Assembly: GCA_038237645.1 (NCBI GenBank)
Contig: JBBRYN010000085.1
Location: forward strand, 1 to 11,076
Reading direction: 5' to 3'
DNA length: 11,076 bases
DNA from: QHCA01 sp038237645
Lineage (GTDB): Bacteria > Actinomycetota > Actinomycetes > Mycobacteriales > QHCA01
Every line of letters begins with the position of its first letter. Positions within the stretch are counted from its first letter, which is position 1. Position numbers and translations under genes: made by a program. The notes beneath the pieces are model-generated. The model made no database searches and was not told the DNA's origin. It worked only from the letters and a program-made list of their open reading frames with translations. Below, piece by piece: positions 5,898 to 11,076 of the stretch.

Positions 5898-7646
5898 TCA
5901 GCCCGGCACCCCGGCGACCACGATCGGCGCGTCCGAGGCACTGGGTCGCAGCGACACGAAGACCAGCTTGTCGTCCTGGAGGAACAGCAGCTTGCCGTAG
6001 CTGTCCTGCGCGAGACTGGCCGGGAACCGCATCCCCTCGGAGCGCTTTCCGGTGTCGAGGTCGAACCGGATCAGCCGCGGCGCGCGCTCGAAGCCGCCAC
6101 TGTCGAAGGCCACCACGGACTTGTCGTCACTCGTCACGACGTGCAGCGTGGCCTTCGTGCCGGCGTCCACGTTCCAGGACGGCTGCCCGGTGCTCAGGTC
6201 GACGCCGAGCATCTTGCTGTCCTTGGTGCTGAAGTCTGTTGCTGTCGAGGCAAAGACCTTTCCGTTACGGACGGCAAGGGAGTACTGGTAGGCACCGCTG
6301 AGCCGGCTTCCCGTGCTGTGGAAATTGAGGCGCTGACCAGCAGTGACCTCCGGCAGCGTGCGGGTCAGATGTCCGGTGGTGTCGTCGAGGACGAGCAACT
6401 GCGGATCGCCGGCCGCGACGTGCGACTGGAGGATAGCCGGCCGCACGCTGATCGGGTCGGTGAAGAGCGGATCCCCCTCCGAGACGCCGAGGTCGTGTTC
6501 CCACACCGCCTTGCCGGTCTGCGTGTTGAGGGCCGTCACGTAGCCTGCGTCACCCGAACACGACACCACGATCAGTGCACGGTCGCCGGCGGCCAGCGAG
6601 TTGATCGGATGGCACGTGGTGTAGGTGTTGGGCTTGGTGGGCGTGATCACCAGCCCCCACAGCTTCGTACCGGTGCTGGTCGAGTAACCGCGCATCACGT
6701 CGGACGTGGCGATGACCACCACGCCTGTCGCGATCGACACCGACGTGTAGGCATCGCCGCTGGTCGACCGCCCGGAGGGGTCGAGGGGCGTTAGGTCAGC
6801 CGTCCACAACTGCTTGCCGGTGTCGGTGTTCACTGCCAGCAGGTGGTCGCACGTAGCTTGGTACCTGCCGGCCTTGCCGTAGATCAGCGCCCCGACACTC
6901 TGCTCGATAGTGGGCGACATCGAACAGATCACGCCACTGTCGGGAATCGGGGTGTTCCACAGTTCCTTGCCGTTGTTGACGTCGTAGCCGTGCAGCCCGT
7001 CGCCGCCGCCCCGGATCACCGCCTTCCGGTTGGTCCAGATCCCCGCGACGACCGGGTCCCCGCTCACCGATGCTGCGGTGAACGGCGCGCGCCAGAGGAT
7101 CTTGCCGCTGGACTTGTTGGCGATGGGGTTGAGCGGGTCCTGCTTCTTCTTGCCCAACTGCATCACGCCGACGACCGCCACGATCAAGACCAGGACGATC
7201 GCGATGACCCCCGCGGCGATCCACCAACCGGCCTTGCTCTTCGGCGGCGGGCCGCTCTGGTATTGGTACGGACTGCCGTAGCCGGCCGACGGCGGCGGGC
7301 CGGGAGGCCCCTGCCAGCTGTCCTGATATCCCGGCGGACCGGCCTGCTGCTGCCCCGACGGGTAGTTGGTCGGGGAGTATTGGGAGGTCGCTTGCTCGTC
7401 GGTCGGTGGGTATTGTCCCGGCGCAGCCTGCCCCGGGTAGGCGCCGGCCTGCGGCTGGCCGGGTGCCGCCTGGCCCGGGTAGCCCGTCTGGCCCGGGTAG
7501 CCGGCCTGGCCGCCTTGGCCGGGATAAGGCCCCACCGGCTGCTGCCCCGGATAGGGACCGGCCGGGTACTGGCCGGACGGATACTGCCCTGGGTATTGTC
7601 CGGCGGGGTATTGGCCCGGCGGATAGGGCGGCTGGTCGTTGCTCAT
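5898..7646 (-). CDS. Membrane-anchored PQQ-like beta-propeller repeat protein
   Basis: This is a 582-residue protein. Residues 1-138 form a low-complexity cytoplasmic tail rich in Pro, Gly, Tyr and Gln with many PGQYP-type units. Residues about 140-163 are a membrane segment (WWIAAGVIAIVLVLIVAVVGVM), followed by KKK. The rest is a predicted extracytoplasmic PQQ/quinoprotein-dehydrogenase-like propeller. Its blades are marked by NGKELW (225-230), TGKQLW (276-281), TGTKLW (325-330), TGKAVW (377-382) and TGQPSW (486-491). Four cysteines (241, 266, 345, 363) could form disulfides. I see no catalytic signature of a true PQQ dehydrogenase, so a binding or scaffold role is more likely. The ATG at 7646 is chosen because AGGAG lies 7 nt upstream; an in-frame ATG ten codons earlier lacks this. 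A TANNNT match (TACCCT, 7703-7708) upstream is a possible -10. The ligand and cellular role are unknown. Confidence 0.88.
   Translation of the reverse strand: MSNDQPPYPPGQYPAGQYPGQYPSGQYPAGPYPGQQPVGPYPGQGGQAGYPGQTGYPGQAAPGQPQAGAYPGQAAPGQYPPTDEQATSQYSPTNYPSGQQQAGPPGYQDSWQGPPGPPPSAGYGSPYQYQSGPPPKSKAGWWIAAGVIAIVLVLIVAVVGVMQLGKKKQDPLNPIANKSSGKILWRAPFTAASVSGDPVVAGIWTNRKAVIRGGGDGLHGYDVNNGKELWNTPIPDSGVICSMSPTIEQSVGALIYGKAGRYQATCDHLLAVNTDTGKQLWTADLTPLDPSGRSTSGDAYTSVSIATGVVVIATSDVMRGYSTSTGTKLWGLVITPTKPNTYTTCHPINSLAAGDRALIVVSCSGDAGYVTALNTQTGKAVWEHDLGVSEGDPLFTDPISVRPAILQSHVAAGDPQLLVLDDTTGHLTRTLPEVTAGQRLNFHSTGSRLSGAYQYSLAVRNGKVFASTATDFSTKDSKMLGVDLSTGQPSWNVDAGTKATLHVVTSDDKSVVAFDSGGFERAPRLIRFDLDTGKRSEGMRFPASLAQDSYGKLLFLQDDKLVFVSLRPSASDAPIVVAGVPG
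7390..7630 (-). repeat. PGQYP-type coding repeats
   Basis: This part of the propeller gene encodes repeated short units (PGQYP, AGQYP, SGQYP, PGQTGYPGQ, AAPGQ). At DNA level they appear as recurring CCCGGGTAG, GGATACTG and GGGTATTG blocks on the plus strand. The units are imperfect and vary between 5 and 9 residues. They form a flexible cytoplasmic tail, and length change by slippage is plausible. Confidence 0.75.
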
Positions 7647-7770
7647 CGCAGGCTCCTGATGTTGCGCTACACCCAACCCCCTGGCCGAGCGTGTGCTGGA
7701 GCAGGGTACCTGTTCCGTCCACCGGGACGCATGGGTGGTTCCTCCGCCGAACCTGACATTTGGCCTGCGC

Positions 7771-9228
7771 TCAGCCGACCCGATGATGGACGTAGGCCAC
7801 CCATTGCGCCTCGAAGGCGGCCAGATTCAGGCCGGTTGTCTTGGCGAGCGCAGCCTGGCCGCCCGTCTCGGTCGGCTTCTGGTAGGCGGCGATCACCAGG
7901 TCGAAGCAGCGCGACGAGCCGAACCGGTGCTCGATGAAGAGATAGACCAGCAGGCTGAGCTCGTACGCCGCACCGGCGACGTCGTCCTTGCTGCTCCGCA
8001 GTTGTGCGTCGGTCGGCAGGTGGCCGGTGAACCCGTGTTGCAGGTGCGCGATCAGCGCCGGATCGTTCATGAAGGGGCCGGTCGAATGGTGCCTGGTCTC
8101 CATGAAACGAGCAAAGCCCTCGACGATGTAGAGCGGGGTCCCGGCGCCACTCTCCGGCCCGACCGGGGACACCATCGCGTGCGCCATCTCGTGGGTGAAC
8201 AGGTAGCTGGGGTCGTGTCCCGGCGCATAGAAGCTGGAGCCGGTGAACGAGACGATGCGGGCGCCGGCCGAACGCGCGGCCTGGCCGCCGGTGGTGAAAG
8301 CGGGCAGCGAGATGGTGTGGCCGGCTTCCCACTTCGGACCGGTCGAGTTGCCGCTCCAGTAGCCGTGGAATCGGGACCGTAGGTCCTCGAAGGTCACCAG
8401 GAAACCCGGGGATCCGGCCGGTCGGCGACCCCAGGCCTGCAGATTCTGCTCGGCGCTCAACTCGGCGGTGGCCGCCCAGGTGGCGGCGAGCCCGCGGGTG
8501 CGGTCGTTGGCCAGCAGTACGACGTGCCGGCGCCGGGTCACGGTCAACGGCAACTCGTCCCAGGGCGCCGGGTAGTAGAGGTACTTGCCGCCGGTGGCCG
8601 GGTCCGGCATACCGCCGACGGCCGAGACGCGCAGCGGCGCGGTGTTGGCCGTGCGGGCGATGCGCCAGCGGTAGCCCTCGAAGACCCTGTCGACGTCGAC
8701 GCCGGCGACCTGGTGGACGAACGCCACGTCGACGTCGATGCTTCCCAGTGGCCCGGCCTGGCCGGACCGGTGCATCAGGGTGTAATAGGCGATCGCCAGC
8801 GGGATCTTGCGCAGGTTGGTGTAGAGCATCCGCTGGCCGGCGATCAGCCCGTGATCGGTCTGGTCGTACGCGGACAGGAACCGCGTCAGGTCGCCGCGGC
8901 GCAAGGCTGACCCGTGCTGCTCGAGCAGGGCACGGATCTCGGCATCGGTGATCCCGGTCGTGTGCTGCGGGTCGGCGCGGACTGCCGGTGCGTTGGGCAG
9001 GCTGCGCCGTGCGCCGGACCCCGCCGGCTGCCGGGCGACCACCGCCAGCACGGTCACGGCCAGCAGGACGACGAGGCTCGCGCAGACGAGGACGGCGACC
9101 AGCCCGCCCTGGCCGACCCGCCTCGGTGCTGTGGGCCAGGCGCGGTAGCCAGGCGGCCCGGGTGGCGCGTACGGCGGCGCCGGTCCGGGTGGCTGCGGCG
9201 GGTACCGCTGGGGCGGGTACCGCGTCAC
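7771..9228 (-). CDS. Membrane-anchored HExxH zinc-metallopeptidase-like protein
   Basis: From GTG 9228 this is a 485-residue protein. It has a Pro/Tyr-rich cytoplasmic tail (1-35), a membrane segment at about 42-65 (GLVAVLVCASLVVLLAVTVLAVV) and an extracytoplasmic part. Residues 90-200 resemble an NTF2-like fold (ITDAEIRALLEQHGSALRRGDLTRFL), tentatively. The C-terminal half holds HEMAH (346-350) and, 20 residues after the second His, IVEGFARF with Glu370. This is the HExxH...E arrangement of gluzincins, similar to the peptidase MA-like group. YELSLLVYLFIEHRFG (422-437) also fits that group. It is probably an active zinc protease at the cell surface, substrate unknown. The 5' end is uncertain: the frame stays open upstream to beyond 9600. 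A better ribosome site precedes a GTG at 9386 in another frame that ends at 9225, overlapping this start as GTGA. Confidence 0.82.
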   Translation of the reverse strand: MTRYPPQRYPPQPPGPAPPYAPPGPPGYRAWPTAPRRVGQGGLVAVLVCASLVVLLAVTVLAVVARQPAGSGARRSLPNAPAVRADPQHTTGITDAEIRALLEQHGSALRRGDLTRFLSAYDQTDHGLIAGQRMLYTNLRKIPLAIAYYTLMHRSGQAGPLGSIDVDVAFVHQVAGVDVDRVFEGYRWRIARTANTAPLRVSAVGGMPDPATGGKYLYYPAPWDELPLTVTRRRHVVLLANDRTRGLAATWAATAELSAEQNLQAWGRRPAGSPGFLVTFEDLRSRFHGYWSGNSTGPKWEAGHTISLPAFTTGGQAARSAGARIVSFTGSSFYAPGHDPSYLFTHEMAHAMVSPVGPESGAGTPLYIVEGFARFMETRHHSTGPFMNDPALIAHLQHGFTGHLPTDAQLRSSKDDVAGAAYELSLLVYLFIEHRFGSSRCFDLVIAAYQKPTETGGQAALAKTTGLNLAAFEAQWVAYVHHRVG

Positions 9229-9386
9229 GTACTCCTCGCCGGGTCGCGCGACGGGGGGCCCGGGGGACACCACTGGGGCGACGGCTGGACCGGCGGCGGA
9301 GGCCGTGGAGGCGGCGGGTGGTAGACGGGTCGGGGGTGGTAGATCGGTGGGAGTCCGTAGACGGGCGGGCCGGACCGCTCGCTCAC
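9225..9386 (-). CDS. Proline-rich 53-residue ORF, likely true 5' end of the peptidase gene
   Basis: From GTG 9386, with a G-rich ribosome site 6 nt upstream, the frame reads MSERSGPPVYGLPPIYHPRPVYHPPPP and continues proline-rich to a TGA at 9225-9227. This overlaps the GTG at 9228 as GTGA. Its first half has a cleaner G/C third-position pattern than the peptidase frame over the same DNA; the second half does not discriminate. Two readings fit. It may be a separate coupled small ORF. Or it may be the authentic N-terminal tail of the peptidase, separated by an indel in the C/G-rich runs at about 9250-9310. I favour the second because the Pro/Tyr-rich style continues into the peptidase tail. Confidence 0.45.
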   Translation of the reverse strand: MSERSGPPVYGLPPIYHPRPVYHPPPPRPPPPVQPSPQWCPPGPPSRDPARST

Positions 9387-9435
9387 CCGCTGCCCCCCGT
9401 GCCGTCCAGCGGCTGGTGCCACCGTGCTGAGCGTG

Positions 9436-9441
9436 AATATA
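9436..9441 (-). promoter_or_regulatory. Candidate -10 (TATATT) for the peptidase gene
   Basis: On the minus strand TATATT is an unusually AT-rich hexamer in this GC-rich DNA. It lies 49 nt upstream of the GTG at 9386, giving a short leader with room for the ribosome site. This supports 9386 as the real start region. A -35 is not clear. Confidence 0.4.
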
Positions 9442-9457
9442 GCCCAGCGACCTACGG

Positions 9458-9604
9458 TCAGTGCAGCGTGGAGAGCAGTGCGCGCAGGATCGGGACGAGA
9501 ACGACATCACCGGTGAGGACGAGCGCTCCGATGGCGATGAGGGCGGCCAGGATCCGCGCCCGCAGCGATGGGGTGCCGTCACGGCTGCGCAGGCTGCGGA
9601 GCAT
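9458..9604 (-). CDS. Small single-pass membrane protein
   Basis: This is a 48-residue ORF reading MLRSLRSRDGTPSLRARILA and then a hydrophobic stretch (ILAALIAIGALVLTGDVVLVPILRALL) to LLSTLH. The basic N-terminus followed by one long hydrophobic segment suits a small inner-membrane protein, N-terminus inside. Function is not recognised. The start at 9604 is preferred because TACCCT lies exactly 7 nt upstream, the same leaderless-type spacing seen for dcd and the PP2C relic. An upstream in-frame ATG at 9625 would give 55 residues. It precedes the peptidase gene by about 70 nt, with a candidate promoter between them. It is short and unconfirmed by family, so it could be spurious. Confidence 0.45.
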   Translation of the reverse strand: MLRSLRSRDGTPSLRARILAALIAIGALVLTGDVVLVPILRALLSTLH

Positions 9605-9611
9605 GACCCCG

Positions 9612-9617
9612 AGGGTA
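9612..9617 (-). promoter_or_regulatory. Candidate -10 (TACCCT) for the small membrane protein
   Basis: TACCCT on the minus strand is followed by 7 nt (CGGGGTC) and the ATG at 9604, which suggests a leaderless transcript. No -35 consensus is visible. Confidence 0.35.
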
Positions 9618-9638
9618 GCCGCCATCGGCCCACGTCGG

Positions 9639-9702
9639 CGGTGATCATGCACGTCTGCGGTGCGACACGCCCGAAGACCCTCACAGGTGTGCATGATCAC
9701 CG
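9639..9702. repeat. 14-bp perfect inverted repeat (GTGATCATGCAC type)
   Basis: CGGTGATCATGCAC (9639-9652) is exactly complementary to GTGCATGATCACCG (9689-9702) across a 36-nt spacer, and imperfect pairing (CTG/CAG) continues inward. It sits between the divergently transcribed small ORF and dnaK. It overlaps no HAIR site. It resembles a REP-like or mobile hairpin that I recall as abundant in Micromonosporaceae genomes. It could also act as a bidirectional transcription barrier. Confidence 0.85.
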
Positions 9703-9724
9703 GCTTGGGGCCGCAACTAGTTAC

Positions 9725-9745
9725 CTTGAGTCTTGGGAACTCAAC
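9725..9745 (+). promoter_or_regulatory. HAIR operator 1 (HspR binding site)
   Basis: CTTGAGT-N7-ACTCAAC matches the HspR-associated inverted repeat consensus CTTGAGT-N7-ACTCAAG in 13 of 14 arm positions. HspR with DnaK as co-repressor is known to repress dnaK operons in Streptomyces and mycobacteria through such sites. Its TTGAGT (9726-9731) may double as the -35, with the -10 in the AT-rich TTTGATAGCGT (9750-9760). Confidence 0.9.
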
Positions 9746-9780
9746 TTCGTTTGATAGCGTTACGTCAGTGACAGTTGGCA

Positions 9781-9801
9781 CTTGAGTCACTCCCACTCAA
9801 T
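9781..9801 (+). promoter_or_regulatory. HAIR operator 2 (HspR binding site)
   Basis: CTTGAGT-N7-ACTCAAT is a second HAIR match with 13 of 14 arm positions, 56 bp after the first. It lies only 14 nt before the dnaK ATG, next to the ribosome site. Binding here would block initiation or early elongation. Confidence 0.9.
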
Positions 9802-9815
9802 CTTAGGAGGAACCC

Positions 9816-11076
9816 ATGGCACGAGCGGTCGGCATCGACCTCGGCACCACCAACTCCGTCGTCTGCGTCCTCGAGGGCGGCGAGCCGACGGTCATCGCCA
9901 ACGCCGAAGGCTCGCGTACCACCCCCTCGATCGTCGCCTTCGCCAAGAACGGCGAGGTGCTGGTGGGCGAGGTCGCCAAGCGGCAGGCGGTCACCAACGT
10001 CGACCGGACCATCCGTTCGGTGAAGCGGCACATGGGCACCGACTGGACCGTCGACATCGAGGGCAAGAAGTACACCCCCCAGGAGATCAGCGCCCGGGTG
10101 CTGCAGAAGCTCAAGCGCGACGCCGAGAGTTACCTCGGCGAGGAGGTCACCGACGCGGTGATCACCACGCCGGCCTACTTCTCCGACCACCAGCGGCAGG
10201 CGACCAAGGAGGCCGGCACGATCGCCGGGCTCAACGTCCTGCGGATCGTCAACGAGCCCACCGCGGCCGCGCTGGCGTACGGCCTGGACAAGGGCGAGAA
10301 GGACCAGACGATCCTCGTCTTCGACCTCGGCGGTGGCACCTTCGACGTGTCGTTGCTGGAGATCGGCGACGGTGTGGTCGAGGTGAAGTCCACCTCCGGT
10401 GACACCCACCTGGGCGGCGACGACTGGGACCAGCGGATTCTCGACCACCTGGTGAAGACTTTCCGCAACCAGAACGCCATCGACCTCGGCAAGGACAAGA
10501 TGGCCCTGCAGCGGCTGCGCGAGGCGGCCGAGAAGGCCAAGATCGAGCTGTCCGGCGGCCAGTCCACGACCATCAACCTGCCCTACATCACCGCCGGGGC
10601 CGACGGCCCGCTGCACCTCGACGTCACCATCAGCCGGGCGGAGTTCCAGCGGATGACGCAGGACCTGCTCGAGCGGTGCAAGGCGCCGTTCAACCAGGCG
10701 ATCAAGGACGCCGGGATCGGCGTCGACAAGATCGACCACGTCGTCCTGGTGGGTGGATCCACCCGGATGCCGGCGGTCGTCGACCTGGTCCGCGAATTGA
10801 CCGGCGGCAAGGAACCCAACAAGGGTGTCAACCCCGACGAGGTCGTGGCGGTCGGGGCGGCGCTGCAGGCCGGCGTGCTCAGGGGCGAGGTCAAGGACGT
10901 CCTCCTGCTCGACGTAACCCCGCTGTCCCTCGGCATCGAGACCAAGGGCGGGATCATGACCAAGCTCATCGAGCGCAACACCACGATCCCCACGAAGCGC
11001 TCCGAGATCTTCACCACGGCCGACGACAACCAGCCGTCGGTGCAGATCCAGGTCTTCCAGGGCGAGCGGGAGATGG
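9816..11076 (+). CDS. dnaK: Molecular chaperone DnaK (Hsp70), 5' part
   Basis: This is a partial gene: 420 codons are visible and the frame is open at the window edge (full proteins are about 610-640 residues). The ATG at 9816 follows AGGAGG with 6 nt spacing. The ATPase domain shows GIDLGTTNS (6-14, phosphate 1), VITTPAYF (115-122), NEPTAAALAYG (146-156), DLGGGTFDVS (170-179, phosphate 2) and LVGGSTRMP (311-319, adenosine). The interdomain linker DVLLLDVTPLSLGIE (361-375) and the start of the substrate domain (GGIMTKLIERNTTIP) follow. The N-lobe lacks the insert of about two dozen residues found in Gram-negative DnaK, as expected for actinobacteria. It folds nascent and stressed proteins with GrpE and DnaJ in the cytosol. 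Two HAIR operators predict HspR control; grpE, dnaJ and hspR would be expected just beyond the window. Confidence 0.98.
   Translation, partial: MARAVGIDLGTTNSVVCVLEGGEPTVIANAEGSRTTPSIVAFAKNGEVLVGEVAKRQAVTNVDRTIRSVKRHMGTDWTVDIEGKKYTPQEISARVLQKLKRDAESYLGEEVTDAVITTPAYFSDHQRQATKEAGTIAGLNVLRIVNEPTAAALAYGLDKGEKDQTILVFDLGGGTFDVSLLEIGDGVVEVKSTSGDTHLGGDDWDQRILDHLVKTFRNQNAIDLGKDKMALQRLREAAEKAKIELSGGQSTTINLPYITAGADGPLHLDVTISRAEFQRMTQDLLERCKAPFNQAIKDAGIGVDKIDHVVLVGGSTRMPAVVDLVRELTGGKEPNKGVNPDEVVAVGAALQAGVLRGEVKDVLLLDVTPLSLGIETKGGIMTKLIERNTTIPTKRSEIFTTADDNQPSVQIQVFQGEREM

Noticed and set aside
5490..6794. Plus-strand open frame of 434 codons
   Set aside because: It crosses the ends of two well-supported minus-strand genes and has no domain; a high-GC shadow.
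7737..7753. Hairpin GGTTC/GAACC between the peptidase and propeller genes as a terminator
   Set aside because: The stem is only 5 bp with no supporting tract, too weak to call.
6843..7937. Plus-strand open frame of 364 codons
   Set aside because: It is antisense to the propeller gene and the end of the peptidase gene, with arginine/leucine-rich repeats that simply mirror the PGQYP coding repeats.
9765..10739. Minus-strand open frame of 324 codons opposite dnaK
   Set aside because: dnaK is certain on the plus strand; long antisense frames are common opposite GC-rich hsp70 genes.

Overview
The window is GC-rich, with strong third-position G/C bias, and reads as the chromosome of a filamentous-type actinobacterium. 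Family-level clues are an actinobacterial bifunctional dCTP deaminase, a Rv0338c-like iron-sulfur reductase, a dnaK gene preceded by HspR-type (HAIR) operators, and dispersed GTGATCATGCAC hairpins. I recall such hairpins as common in Micromonosporaceae; the family assignment is an inference.

Layout. (1) Positions 1-145 hold three 49-bp tandem repeats that run up to the promoter of dcd (159-737, +). (2) Positions 738-2700 look like a decayed integrated element. They hold a PP2C-type phosphatase gene (987-1828, +) broken by a one-base frameshift, a convergent histidine-phosphatase gene (about 1863-2260, -) broken by another one-base frameshift and truncated at its 3' end, and the degenerate C-terminal part of a tyrosine integrase (about 2390-2690, +). 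The integrase relic ends 18 bp from the 3' end of a tRNA-Gly(CCC) gene (2709-2779, -), the usual position for an int gene beside a tRNA attachment site. (3) Positions 2780-3032 carry no gene but hold a mosaic of dispersed repeats and two hairpins; parts match the repeats flanking dcd. (4) A minus-strand pair follows: a 731-residue membrane iron-sulfur reductase (3603-5798) and, 3 nt downstream, a 188-residue single-pass membrane protein (3033-3599). (5) Two further minus-strand genes encode single-pass membrane proteins with proline-rich cytoplasmic tails and large extracytoplasmic domains: a PQQ-type beta-propeller protein (5898-7646) and a HEMAH zinc-peptidase-like protein (7771-9228, 5' end uncertain). 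A small membrane ORF (9458-9604, -) lies upstream. (6) The divergent region holds a 14-bp perfect inverted repeat and two HAIR operators, then dnaK (9816 to the window end, +).

Function. The intact genes are housekeeping (nucleotide pools, protein folding, redox) or envelope proteins of unknown role. I see no intact novel system. The most informative parts are the tRNA-linked relic, the repeat mosaic that supplies the 3' end of dcd, and a recurring TANNNT-N7-ATG arrangement suggesting leaderless starts for three genes.
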